Origin: JBKQHQ01 sp052148715
Lineage (GTDB): Bacteria > Pseudomonadota > Alphaproteobacteria > Rhizobiales > Xanthobacteraceae
Reading direction: 5' to 3'
Assembly (NCBI GenBank): GCA_052148715.1
Contig: JBKQHQ010000267.1
Coordinates: forward strand, 1-22,877
Length of the DNA stretch: 22,877 nt
In this document: positions 15,061 through 22,877 of the stretch, one piece after another
Layout: each line of letters opens with the position of its first letter
How positions within the stretch are numbered: the stretch's first letter is position 1
The notes under the pieces: generated by a model
Database searches by the model: none
What the model was told of the DNA's origin: nothing
What the model saw: the letters and a program-made list of their open reading frames with translations, nothing else
Made by a program: the position numbers and the translations under genes

Positions 15061-15450
15061 ATGGTCTGCGGGCGGATCACCGGTCAACGGTGGCGCGCAC
15101 GTCTGCATCTTATCGTCGCGTCGATCGCTCTTTTGCCGCTCCTGGCGGAGTGTTCCTCGACAACCTCGAGCGATTACGCCGACATCTACCCATCCCAGTC
15201 GCTCGCCGATGCTTTCAAGGCCTCAACGGCCCCGCCGCCGCCGACGGCCGCCGGTGCGCCCGGTTCGCCGAGTTCCCCATCGGTGGTCGCTGGTCAGCCT
15301 GGCGCTGCGGCCCAGTCTGGCTCCGCTGGCGCCGCGCCGGCGGCCGCCCGCGCTCCTTCGACACCACCCGACGATCCAGCGGCTTCCGTCTATCCGTCGG
15401 TGTCGCTGAGCGATGTGTTCTTCGGGTCGACGAAGCCCGCGCCGCAGTGA
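15061..15450 (+). CDS. Small putative lipoprotein with a duplicated YPSxSLxDxF motif
   Basis: I do not recognise a family. The 129-residue product begins with a basic n-region (QRWRAR), a hydrophobic core (LHLIVASIALLPLL) and LLAEC, a plausible lipobox with Cys31 as the lipidated residue. The mature part has two copies of one motif: YPSQSLADAFKAST at 43-56 and YPSVSLSDVFFGST at 111-124. Between them is a Pro/Ala/Gly/Ser linker of about 54 residues with PPPPT and GAAPAAA runs. The layout suggests two short binding or docking peptides on a flexible tether. The start is uncertain (ATG 15061, GTG 15058 or ATG 15031). Because the region is GC-rich and low in complexity, some doubt remains, but the lipobox, promoter and repeated motif support a real gene. 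Confidence 0.6.
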   Translation: MVCGRITGQRWRARLHLIVASIALLPLLAECSSTTSSDYADIYPSQSLADAFKASTAPPPPTAAGAPGSPSSPSVVAGQPGAAAQSGSAGAAPAAARAPSTPPDDPAASVYPSVSLSDVFFGSTKPAPQ

Positions 15451-15482
15451 TCGTCGCTGTTCCTCATGCCAAAGAGCGTGAC

Positions 15483-15505
15483 GGGCCCGTCGGTGACCGA
15501 CGCCC
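15483..15505. terminator. Hairpin between convergent genes, possible bidirectional terminator
   Basis: CGTCGGT-G-ACCGACG (15488-15502), flanked by GGG and CCC, can form a stem between the converging lipoprotein and TPR-methyltransferase genes. It lacks a T-run on either strand, so termination is only suggested. Confidence 0.3.
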
Positions 15506-15536
15506 AAGGCCGGGTTTCGCTCGAGCAGGCGTTATT

Positions 15537-18224
15537 CTATTCTAGTGGCTCCCCGCGCTTCTGCACCCACAACTGATACATATTGAGAAACGTTCGCGGA
15601 TTCTCCGTTTCGAACACGTGCCAACAGCCGAGATTCGTCATGGTCGGATCCTGCGGAAATTGAACCGCATAGCGACGGCGGACCTGCGCGTCGATCTCGA
15701 AGCCGATGAACTCCAGATCATTCTGCGCCAAAAAGGCTTCGATGGCCGGCAAAGTCAGGCGGTGCTCCTGGGCGTGAAAAACCAGGTCCCGGAACGTGCT
15801 GATGCTGTAAAAATCAGCGTGGAAGGAAATGCTGGTCAGGCCCGGCTCGCCGGAGTTCATGAGATCCCGACGGCAGCGCCTAATATCATCGGCCGTCGGC
15901 CGATACCCTCCATCGGTGATGAACGCGCGCACGGGGGCAAGCGGTTGCCGCGCGAGCTCGCTGTAGAGCGCGACCATCATAAAACCCGCCGGCCGCAGCA
16001 GCGACAGCAGAATTCGCCAGCCGCCAAACGGCTCGGCGAGATGATGCAGCACGCCCGCCGACTCGATCACATCGAAACTGCGGCCGAGTGAAGCAAGTTT
16101 GAGGATATCGGCCTGTCCGAATGCAAGGTTTGTAAGGTCGAGCGCGCGGGACTTGTATTTCGAATAGGCAAGGCTTGTCAGGCTCAGATCGATCGCGAGC
16201 ACGCGCGCTCGCGGGAACCGTTGCGCCGCGTTGATTCCATGATCGGTGCCGCACCCGGCAATCAGGACGTCGAACTCCGCGCCCTTGCCCAAGCTGCGAA
16301 ACGCGACGGTCGGAAACTTGCGGCGCAGATATTGATCGACCGTCGTGGATCTGACCGCGGGGGCAAGCTTGCCCCAGCGAGGATAGGGGTGTTCCTCGTA
16401 TTGCTCCTGCACTTTGAGCGAGATCTCGTCGTCCACTTCGGTCAGCGTCGGAATCGACGAGCGATCCTGCCGCTCCAACTCGACCTCTTGCAGCTGTTGA
16501 ACGATCAACCCGGTGATCGGCTCCGACCAATGCCTGTCGCGCAGCGCCTGCGCACCCGGTAGGGAAGCGAGCGGAAAGTAGCAGGCGACGATGGCGAGGC
16601 TAAACTCGGCAACGGCGGCTCCGGACTGCAAGGCGCCGGCCACCTGCGCCTGCAGGCGTAGCGCCAGGGCGAATTCCGCGTCCGTATGCGTGAAGACATA
16701 CTCATTGGTGAAGCATTGCCAGGCCAGCGCGCAGCAAAACGCCAGCGCCGGCCCGTCGACCTCGCCAGGGGCGGCGCTTGCGGCGCGCTGAAGCAGCGCG
16801 AAACGCAGCGCCGTCAACAACCGCTCCATGTCCGGCTCGACGATCCTTGCCGACGCCATCAGCTGTCGCAGCAGGGGATCCGTAAAGACTGCCCCAAGCT
16901 CCCCCGGTGCCGGCTCGACTCGCAGGCGCGCGGGCCAGGCATCGGTGAGCCACCCGATGGCGCGGCGAATATCAGGATTGTGCTCGACAATCGCGGTCGC
17001 AGCCAGCGCCACATCGCCCGGCCGTCCCCACGGCTCGGACAGCGCGCGCATCACCAGTTGGCGCAACTCGGCGCTCTCGGGAACAAACGATCGATCGCGC
17101 AAGGATTCCACGAATAGCGTCTTGGTCTCCATCGTCTCGCTGATCGCGAGCGACCGGGTGAGCGCGTCCATGGCGTGGCCGATCTTGCCCTCGATGAGGA
17201 ACAGCCGGGCAACGTTGTTGAATGCCTCGGCGTAATTCGGCCGCAGGAACAAAGCCCGCCGATAGCACTGGTCCGCCTCTTCGAGCTTGCCCTGGGCCAC
17301 GCAGACAAGGCCTAGATTCATGTGAGCTTCGGCGAGATCCGGGCGTAGCGCGATGGCGCGTTGGTAGTGCGTCGCGGCGGCATCGAGGCTGCCCTGCATC
17401 GACAGCACAGTGCCGAGGTTGCTGTGCGCTTCCGCGTGGTCTGGCCGCAGCTTCAACGCCTCCTGAAGCTCGGCGGCAGCTGCCGTCTGATCTCCCTGCT
17501 CGGACAGCACGTTGCCTATGTTGACCCGGGCCTCGACGGCTTTCGGGTCGATCTCCAGCGCCCGCCGAAAGTGGATGAGCGCTTCCGACCGCTTGCCCTG
17601 CAACACGTGCACGGTGCCGAGGCTGATGTGCGCCTCGACGAAAGCCGGCTTGCACTGCAACGCGCGCTGATACTGAAGAATTGCCTCGTCCAGACGACCC
17701 TGCTCGGCGAGCACATTGGCGAGGTTGTAGGCCGCCTCGGCCGAGCGAGGCTGGAGCTCGACGACGCGGCCATAGCAAGCGGTGGCCTCCGCCAATACGC
17801 CTTGCAGCCGCAGCGCGTTGCCGAGATTCGTATGCGCCTGGACTAAGTCCGGCTTGAGCGCTGCAGCGCGCCGATAGTGCGCAATCGCTTGCTGCGGCTG
17901 CCGCAGTTGCTCGAAGGCCAGCGCGATGTTGTAGTGGCATTCAGGGAGCGCGTCGTCGAGCGCAAGCGCCTTGCTCAAGGCATCAACCGCCATAGTGCTG
18001 CGGCCGGTTTGCAGCGCTAAGGCACCAAGACCGCGCAGGCTATCAAGATGCTTGCCGTCGAGGGCCAGAACCCGGAGGAAGAGCGCCTCCGCCTCGCGCA
18101 ATTGGCCTAGCCGGTGATGTTGGACCGCTCTGGCAAAGGCTTCCGCGATCTCCGGGTGGAGGCCCGCACCGCCAACCGCGCGCCGGAGTTGCTTGCGCCC
18201 GGCGCGCCGTTCTTTTCGGTTCAT
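15537..18224 (-). CDS. TPR-repeat protein fused to a class I SAM-dependent methyltransferase
   Basis: This 895-residue protein starts with about ten tandem 34-residue tetratricopeptide repeats (about 27-375), for example AEAHSNLGTVLSMQGSLDAAATHYQRAI. A helical middle part of about 230 residues has no recognised fold. A C-terminal methyltransferase domain (about 605-895) begins with the lead-in QEQYEEHPYPRW. It has SAM motif I VLIAGCGTDHG (653-663), an acidic strand VLAIDLS (675-681) and FDVIESAGVLHHL (717-729). Proteins of this build are common in Bradyrhizobium-like genomes and are presumed to methylate a protein or small molecule bound by the TPRs; no target is known to me. It lies downstream of the P450 gene on the same strand with 105 bp between. 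The start at 18224 has no clear Shine-Dalgarno sequence. Confidence 0.88.
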   Translation of the reverse strand: MNRKERRAGRKQLRRAVGGAGLHPEIAEAFARAVQHHRLGQLREAEALFLRVLALDGKHLDSLRGLGALALQTGRSTMAVDALSKALALDDALPECHYNIALAFEQLRQPQQAIAHYRRAAALKPDLVQAHTNLGNALRLQGVLAEATACYGRVVELQPRSAEAAYNLANVLAEQGRLDEAILQYQRALQCKPAFVEAHISLGTVHVLQGKRSEALIHFRRALEIDPKAVEARVNIGNVLSEQGDQTAAAAELQEALKLRPDHAEAHSNLGTVLSMQGSLDAAATHYQRAIALRPDLAEAHMNLGLVCVAQGKLEEADQCYRRALFLRPNYAEAFNNVARLFLIEGKIGHAMDALTRSLAISETMETKTLFVESLRDRSFVPESAELRQLVMRALSEPWGRPGDVALAATAIVEHNPDIRRAIGWLTDAWPARLRVEPAPGELGAVFTDPLLRQLMASARIVEPDMERLLTALRFALLQRAASAAPGEVDGPALAFCCALAWQCFTNEYVFTHTDAEFALALRLQAQVAGALQSGAAVAEFSLAIVACYFPLASLPGAQALRDRHWSEPITGLIVQQLQEVELERQDRSSIPTLTEVDDEISLKVQEQYEEHPYPRWGKLAPAVRSTTVDQYLRRKFPTVAFRSLGKGAEFDVLIAGCGTDHGINAAQRFPRARVLAIDLSLTSLAYSKYKSRALDLTNLAFGQADILKLASLGRSFDVIESAGVLHHLAEPFGGWRILLSLLRPAGFMMVALYSELARQPLAPVRAFITDGGYRPTADDIRRCRRDLMNSGEPGLTSISFHADFYSISTFRDLVFHAQEHRLTLPAIEAFLAQNDLEFIGFEIDAQVRRRYAVQFPQDPTMTNLGCWHVFETENPRTFLNMYQLWVQKRGEPLE

Positions 18225-18329
18225 GCAAAAGGCCGAATTGTGGTTTCCGACTGCGCTCTACTACCATCGAAGTGCGCAATGGCAAATGCCTCATCCACTA
18301 AGCCGGATGCGCGCCGCGCGGCTCCTTTT

Positions 18330-19715
18330 TCAGATTTGCCGGCGTTCCAGGATCATCCGCAAGCCATAGCGCGGGCGTAGCGTGATCAGGCCTTGCGGCT
18401 CGACCGGATGGCCGGGCTTGAGATGCAGCCGATAGCGCTGGGCGATGGTGGCAAGGATCAGCATCGCCTCCGCCATCGCAAACGTCGCGCCGATGCAAAT
18501 GCGGGGACCCGCGCCGAACGGGATATAGGAGAAGCGCGGACGTGCCGCCGCGCGCTCGGCTGAAAATCGCTCCGGCTCGAAGCGGCCCGGATTGTCCCAG
18601 AGCGACGGCTTACGGTGCAGCAGCCATGGGACGATCAGGACCGCGGCGCCGGCGGGGATGCGATGGCCAAGCACCTCGTCGGCGACGATGGGCTGGCGCG
18701 CCATGGTGTGCGCCGGCGGATAGAGCCGCATCGACTCCTCGATCACCATGCGCGTATAGGGAAGATCAGTGAGATCCTCATGGCGTGGCGTACGACCGCC
18801 GAGCACGGAAGTCAGTTCGTCATGCAGCTTGGCTTCCGCAGCCGGGTGTTGGGATAGCAGGTACCAGGTCCAGGCCAGCGCCTGGGCCGTGGTCTCGTGT
18901 CCGGCCATGAAGATCGTGACCACCTGGTCGCGCACCTCCTTTGCCGTCATGCCGCCGCCGGTCTCGTTGTCGCGCGCGGCGATCAGGCGGGCGAGCAGGT
19001 CCTTCGGCTCGGCGTCCGGCTCGCGGCCGCGTGCGGTGAGCAGCCGATCGACGGATTTGTCGAACTCGTCGAAAATTCCCGCGGTGCGCGGCGGCGAAAG
19101 CAGATTCGTGAGCCATTGCGGGAACTGCAGCAGGTCGAGGAGGCGAGGCCGCACGGTCGTCTGATAGCGCGCGACGCCGCTTTCGACGACATCGACGATC
19201 TCATCGGAGTCCGAGGAGAACATCGCACGCGAGATGATGTGCAGGGTCGCATGCATCATCGCCGCCGCCGCATCGACCTCGCTCGCGTCCGGCAGCGCGT
19301 CCCATTTCGTCAGCAGCCCCAACGTGACCTCGGTCATGATCGGCGCATAGCCGACGACGCTGCGGTGATCGAATGCAGGCGCCATGATGCGCCGATGGCG
19401 CCGCCAGGTTTCTCCTTCGCTGGTCAGGAGGCCGCGGCCGATTCCCGGCTCGAGCAGGCGCCGGCTAAGCTCGGATTTGGTGTAATTTCCCGCATTGTCC
19501 AGCAGCACATGGCGGATGGCGCCCGGCTCGTTGAGGATGAACGTGCGGCGCCACAGCAGCCGGCGCGCAATGATGTCCTCGCTGAAATCCTCCGGCTGGT
19601 ACGTCGCAAGCGTATTGTCGCGCATGACGCGCAGGAATTGCCGGAACGTCATGCGGCCTTCCGGCCGGCGCGGCGCGGCGAGGGCCGGGGTCTCGGTGCT
19701 ATCGATGGCGCTCAT
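18330..19715 (-). CDS. Cytochrome P450
   Basis: This is a soluble bacterial P450 of normal length (461 aa) for hydroxylation of an unknown substrate. All signature elements are visible: the I-helix AGHETT (271-276), the K-helix ExxR as EESMR (326-330), the PERF region (about 381-384) and the heme loop FGAGPRICIG (400-409) with Cys407 as proximal ligand. The frame stays open to 20228, which would add 171 residues, but that extension is arginine-rich, compositionally odd and lacks any P450 feature. I therefore start at ATG 19715 (MSAIDSTETP), whose upstream ribosome site (AGGCGG) is weak. No ferredoxin or reductase gene is adjacent. It may be co-transcribed with the TPR-methyltransferase gene, but the gap contains no proof. 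Confidence 0.92.
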   Translation of the reverse strand: MSAIDSTETPALAAPRRPEGRMTFRQFLRVMRDNTLATYQPEDFSEDIIARRLLWRRTFILNEPGAIRHVLLDNAGNYTKSELSRRLLEPGIGRGLLTSEGETWRRHRRIMAPAFDHRSVVGYAPIMTEVTLGLLTKWDALPDASEVDAAAAMMHATLHIISRAMFSSDSDEIVDVVESGVARYQTTVRPRLLDLLQFPQWLTNLLSPPRTAGIFDEFDKSVDRLLTARGREPDAEPKDLLARLIAARDNETGGGMTAKEVRDQVVTIFMAGHETTAQALAWTWYLLSQHPAAEAKLHDELTSVLGGRTPRHEDLTDLPYTRMVIEESMRLYPPAHTMARQPIVADEVLGHRIPAGAAVLIVPWLLHRKPSLWDNPGRFEPERFSAERAAARPRFSYIPFGAGPRICIGATFAMAEAMLILATIAQRYRLHLKPGHPVEPQGLITLRPRYGLRMILERRQI

Positions 19716-20529
19716 CACCGCCTGTCCGTCTAGCCGTGGGCCGAAATAGCGGAAATCCGCGGGGGTTGGCCTTGCCTTACACCACGTCGACGCCTCGGAG
19801 AACCGGCCGGAGCGCGGGCGTCGAACGGCCTTACTCGCGTCGTCGGCATGCGTCCCTCGCTGGGATCTTCGCGCCTGGGCGGAACCGCCCGGAGATGCAG
19901 CATCAAATGGGTGCGCCCGGCGCCATGCTGAAGTCCTGCTCGACTCGCTCCTGCTCAGGATCACCAAGCTTTGATTCCCAATCATCGGATTGGCGACACA
20001 ACGCAAGACCCGAGCGATTCGGGCTTGGGAACCAAGCGTCAGATTCGAATCAGGGTTGCGAATCAGCACCGACGAGGTTGCGATGCGCTTGCGGCCATCG
20101 GCGCGGCGGCGCCGCTTGTGCCCGGGCAGTCCGGAATCGGGCAGACCGCAGCAAAAATAGTGCTGCGGACTGGGTTGAGTAGGGCGGTTACGCCAAGCTC
20201 GGATAGCGAAAGTGTGGTATTTTTGCACCGGCTGCCTGGAAACTCACACCCCCTCTGTTAATACCATCGGTTTCACATAGCCTTCACGTCCCGCCCATGA
20301 TCCACTTGCCATTAGCGACTCACGGACCGTTGCGTACGGGTACCGAGTAGCGATTTTCGTAAACAGTTCTGCTGTTGCGTGGCGGCTTCGAACGATCAGT
20401 TCCGAGCGCCGCAGACGATTTACGTGTCCGGTCCGGCCCGTTGCCGGTCGGGACGGCGTTGCCGGCCGCATGAGTAAAATAGGCAAACGAATCCAAAGAT
20501 TTACACTCGCTAATCGAGGGAGAGGACTT
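19716..20529. other. Long divergent intergenic region between the P450 and outer-membrane protein genes
   Basis: The 814 bp contain no recognisable gene. Open frames on both strands are arginine-rich and look like GC-driven artefacts. Visible structure includes CCGCAGCA/TGCTGCGG (20146-20153 with 20161-20168) around an A-rich loop. There is also a near-direct repeat GGGCAGTCCG/GGGCAGACCG at about 20125-20148. Promoters for the two divergent genes must lie here, but I cannot place them firmly. Confidence 0.45.
20146..20168. promoter_or_regulatory. Inverted repeat with A-rich loop in the divergent region
   Basis: The perfect 8-bp inverted repeat CCGCAGCA..TGCTGCGG has the loop AAAATAG. It could be an operator or a small hairpin; nothing links it to a named regulator. 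Confidence 0.3.
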
Positions 20530-21606
20530 ATGATGCGACTGGCGAAGGCTACACTTTACGGGGCAGTCTCGGCCGCAGCGCTGACCGCGATAGCCGGACC
20601 AAGCTTCGCGATCGAGGCAGGTGACTTCAATTCGACTTTGCGGGGCGCCACGATAGGCGTGCCGCTCGGGGCCGCTCCGCCTCCCGGGGTTTATGGGGAT
20701 TTGCTCATCTTCCAGGGCATCGACGGCAGAGGAACGGGCCAAAATAACGGGATCAGCGTATTCGGCGATGCCTTTGCACCCGCGCTTGTTTGGGCAGCTC
20801 CCGGGAAATTCCTGGGTGCCAGCTACACGGCAGCGGTGATCCAGCCCTTCTTCGAGGTTACCGGATGGAATAGCTTCGGCTCGGCCTCGACAGGGACCGC
20901 GGCGCCGCTCGCCTTCGGCAACGCCTCGTTCTTTGAGAACATGCACAACACCATCATCGCCCAGGCGTTGCATTGGAATTTGGGCCAAGGCTGGTTCGCG
21001 GCACTCGGCGTTAATGTCCAGGGCCCGGACGGCTCGCTGTACAATGGGACGCTGAACGATGACTACTGGACCGTTTCACCAACGGCGGCCATCGCCTATC
21101 TGAGCAAGGACTGGAAGATCGCGGTTAACTTCGACTACGACATCCACGGAGCCTCCCAAGGTCATACCGGTACCTACGCCGCCCTCGCCGCAGCGGGCCT
21201 GTTTCCCTCCGCGCTTGCGCAGCAGATCGGCAACGGCTGGACGAGCGGCCAACAGGCGTTCGTCGATTGGTCTGTCACGCGCAAGATGGGCAAATGGGAG
21301 TTCGGACCGGTCGGATACTTCAAGTGGCAGACGACCGCCGACACGCCCGGTGGCGGCTTCACCTGCGCTCAGTTGACGGCTGCCCTCGGGTCCGGGCTCA
21401 GCTGCGGCAACGACACCGACATCGCCGTTGGCGGGTTGGTCGGCTACGATTTCGGCCCGGTCAATCTCCAGGCCTACGTAACCAAGAGCGTCTACACGAA
21501 GGACGACTTCGGCACCGGCGGTTTGAGCGCCTGGGGAAGAATCTCCTTCAAGATCTGGGGAGCCGAACCCCCGATGTACAAGAAAGCGGTCTCGGCCGCG
21601 GACTGA
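20530..21606 (+). CDS. Outer-membrane protein, phenol-degradation (MetA-pathway)/SphA-type family
   Basis: This is a predicted outer-membrane beta-barrel (358 aa). A Sec signal, TLYGAVSAAALTAIAGPSFA, ends at about residue 27. The rest alternates aromatic-rich strands and polar turns (LHWNLGQGWFAALGVNVQGP, YWTVSPTAAIAYLSKDWKIAVNFDYD, VGYDFGPVNLQAYVTKSVY). It closes with GGLSAWGRISFKIWG plus a short tail. Family members occur in aromatic-degradation operons and are thought to help hydrophobic compounds cross the outer membrane, but direct evidence is thin. The ATG at 20530 follows GAGGGAGAGGA; the next codon is also ATG. It has its own terminator and appears monocistronic. Confidence 0.75.
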   Translation: MMRLAKATLYGAVSAAALTAIAGPSFAIEAGDFNSTLRGATIGVPLGAAPPPGVYGDLLIFQGIDGRGTGQNNGISVFGDAFAPALVWAAPGKFLGASYTAAVIQPFFEVTGWNSFGSASTGTAAPLAFGNASFFENMHNTIIAQALHWNLGQGWFAALGVNVQGPDGSLYNGTLNDDYWTVSPTAAIAYLSKDWKIAVNFDYDIHGASQGHTGTYAALAAAGLFPSALAQQIGNGWTSGQQAFVDWSVTRKMGKWEFGPVGYFKWQTTADTPGGGFTCAQLTAALGSGLSCGNDTDIAVGGLVGYDFGPVNLQAYVTKSVYTKDDFGTGGLSAWGRISFKIWGAEPPMYKKAVSAAD

Positions 21607-21997
21607 TCACGAAGATCTCGACGACTGGCCCCGGGGCTGTTTCCCGGGGGCGGCTCGCGGCAACGAACAACGGCTTGAGGGCGGTGCTGCACCGCCCTCA
21701 AGCCTTTTTTGTCTGCGAGCAGCCCGAGGCCTGGCATGGGTCGCCGTTGTCTCGGTCGGTGATGCCCGCGTCTGGGAGGTTCAGATTCGCGCGGATGAAG
21801 GGTTTGCCGGCGAGGGCCTGGCGGCGCGTCCGCTCCTGGTTGTCGCTCGCGAAACACTGGCCATGCGAACGGGCTGGTATTCCACCGCCTCGGAAACGCG
21901 TAGACAACCTGCAATTAATTGTCGACTGTGACCTAAATACCATAACGGCTAGCATTTGAAGCAGTAAATTTGTAAGGCGAGACCTTGGAATCGCCGG
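21607..21997. other. Intergenic region between the outer-membrane protein and glycosyltransferase genes
   Basis: It contains a 7-bp hairpin, CCCCGGG/CCCGGGG (21629-21649), and the terminator at 21672-21710. The remaining 287 bp show no supported gene. An 85-residue minus-strand frame (21698-21955) has no family features. AT-rich sequence around 21915-21975 probably holds the glycosyltransferase promoter. Confidence 0.45.
21672..21710 (+). terminator. Strong Rho-independent terminator
   Basis: GGCTTGAGGGCGGTG pairs perfectly with CACCGCCCTCAAGCC (15 bp) around the loop CTG, followed at once by six T residues. It ends the outer-membrane protein transcript, 65 bp after its stop. Confidence 0.92.
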
Positions 21998-22877
21998 ATG
22001 TCCCAGTCTCTGTCAAGTATTGGATCCAAGCTGTCGATCGACCGCACCACCGTTGTCGGCTCGGTGATGGATGCGCGGGCGGCAGTTGCCGTGCTCGGCG
22101 CCCGCCCGGTTGACGCCAGCGAGCGGTGGTCCGCGAGCGCGCGCGACGCGGTTTTGCTCGTCATCGCGGTCGCGAGCGCGGTGCGCATCGCGTTTGCGGC
22201 GACGGTCGACCTCGGAGTCGACGAATCCTACATGGTCGGCGTCGCCCGTCACCTGACGCTGAGCTATTTCGATCATCCGCCGCTGCATATCTGGCTGGTC
22301 GGTCTGTGGGCGCGATTGTGGGGCAGCGAGAACGCACTGCTGCTGCGGCTGCCGTTCATCGCCCTGTTCGCCGGCTCGACCTGGCTGATGTTCGCCCTGA
22401 CCGCGCGGCTGTTCAATGCGCGCGCGGGCCTGTGGGCTGCGTTCGCATTCAACCTGGCGCCGGTATTCGCCGTGAGCGCCGGCAGCTGGATCCTCCCTGA
22501 CGGGCCGCTGGTGTTTTTTCTGCTGGCGGCCGCCTGCGTGCTGGCACCGGTCCTCATTGCGCGGCCCGCGCCTGATCACGCATTGCTGCGGTGGCTGGCC
22601 GCGGGCGCGCTGGGCGGATTGGCGCTGCTGTCCAAATACAGCGGCGTCTTTCTGTTCGCGGGGGTCTTTCTCTTCCTGCTGACCACGCCGGCGGCGCGGC
22701 GCTGGCTCGCCACGCCCGGTCCGTGGCTCGGCACCGCGCTCGCGGCGCTCCTTTTTCTGCCGGTCGTGTGGTGGAACATCGAGCACGATTGGATCTCGTT
22801 CGCCTTTCAGGGCACGCGCGGCCTGCCGGACGAGTTCAACATCAATTGGGTGCTGCAGTATGTGGGCGGCCAGTTCG
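21998..22877 (+). CDS. Membrane glycosyltransferase, GT39/ArnT-like (partial, 3' end outside window)
   Basis: I translated 293 codons, open to the window edge. The family transfers sugars from polyprenyl-phosphate donors at the outer face of the inner membrane, for example to lipid A or protein. The product has a first membrane helix (AVLLVIAVASAVRIAFAA, about 51-68), then VDLGVDESYMVGVARHLTLS with Asp75-Glu76, the acidic pair in the first periplasmic loop that is catalytic in this fold. FDHPPLHIWLVGLW follows, typical of PMT_2 proteins, and several more helices come after it. The ATG at 21998 has only a weak ribosome site, and ATG 22067 is an alternative. The acceptor and donor are unknown. 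Full enzymes are about 500-550 residues, so roughly half is present. Confidence 0.85.
   Translation, partial: MSQSLSSIGSKLSIDRTTVVGSVMDARAAVAVLGARPVDASERWSASARDAVLLVIAVASAVRIAFAATVDLGVDESYMVGVARHLTLSYFDHPPLHIWLVGLWARLWGSENALLLRLPFIALFAGSTWLMFALTARLFNARAGLWAAFAFNLAPVFAVSAGSWILPDGPLVFFLLAAACVLAPVLIARPAPDHALLRWLAAGALGGLALLSKYSGVFLFAGVFLFLLTTPAARRWLATPGPWLGTALAALLFLPVVWWNIEHDWISFAFQGTRGLPDEFNINWVLQYVGGQF

Noticed and set aside
19716..20228. 171-residue N-terminal extension of the P450 reading frame
   Set aside because: Arginine-rich with no P450 feature; the protein from ATG 19715 has normal family length and a typical N-terminus.
21698..21955. 85-residue minus-strand open frame after the terminator
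   Set aside because: No ribosome site, signal or recognisable motif, and it overlaps the likely promoter region of the glycosyltransferase gene.

Overview
The window looks like chromosomal DNA of a high-GC alphaproteobacterium, most likely a Hyphomicrobiales (Rhizobiales) member near Bradyrhizobium or Xanthobacteraceae. This is inferred from base composition, many LivK-type substrate-binding proteins, and GC-rich palindromic repeats of rhizobial type. No rRNA, tRNA, CRISPR array, transposase or phage gene was seen.

Region A (1-6989) looks like a catabolic unit for an aromatic or heteroaromatic compound. It holds an HpaB-type flavin monooxygenase (minus strand, cut by the left edge) and an IclR regulator of the PcaR/PobR kind (minus). 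Divergent from these lie a Tat-exported substrate-binding protein, a luciferase-like flavin monooxygenase, an alpha/beta hydrolase and a second Tat-exported substrate-binding protein. Near-identical palindromes, each paired with a weaker copy 18-19 bp away, lie before the hpaB-like gene and in the iclR/substrate-binding-protein intergenic region. They are the best evidence for a shared regulon. No ABC permease, ATPase or flavin reductase lies in the window.

Region B (6990-12473) starts with a scarred spacer: a duplicated gene end, a REP-like hairpin and a fragment of a substrate-binding-protein gene. It continues with a periplasmic oxidation module: a sorbosone-dehydrogenase/PQQ-type beta-propeller protein, a diheme cytochrome c, and a two-subunit molybdenum hydroxylase ([2Fe-2S] subunit plus Tat-exported Moco subunit). 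Palindromic elements flank the cytochrome gene, and one of them appears to contain its start codon. Two strong hairpins end the unit.

Region C (12474-22877) holds envelope and accessory genes. They are a GDSL esterase autotransporter, a small lipoprotein with a duplicated motif, a TPR-methyltransferase fusion and a cytochrome P450 (both minus), an outer-membrane protein of the phenol-degradation/SphA type followed by a textbook terminator, and the N-terminal part of a membrane glycosyltransferase (GT39/ArnT type) cut by the right edge.

The best candidate for something undescribed is Region A: two different flavin monooxygenases, a hydrolase and two orphan binding proteins, apparently under a PcaR-like regulator with paired operators. 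Its substrate cannot be read from the sequence.
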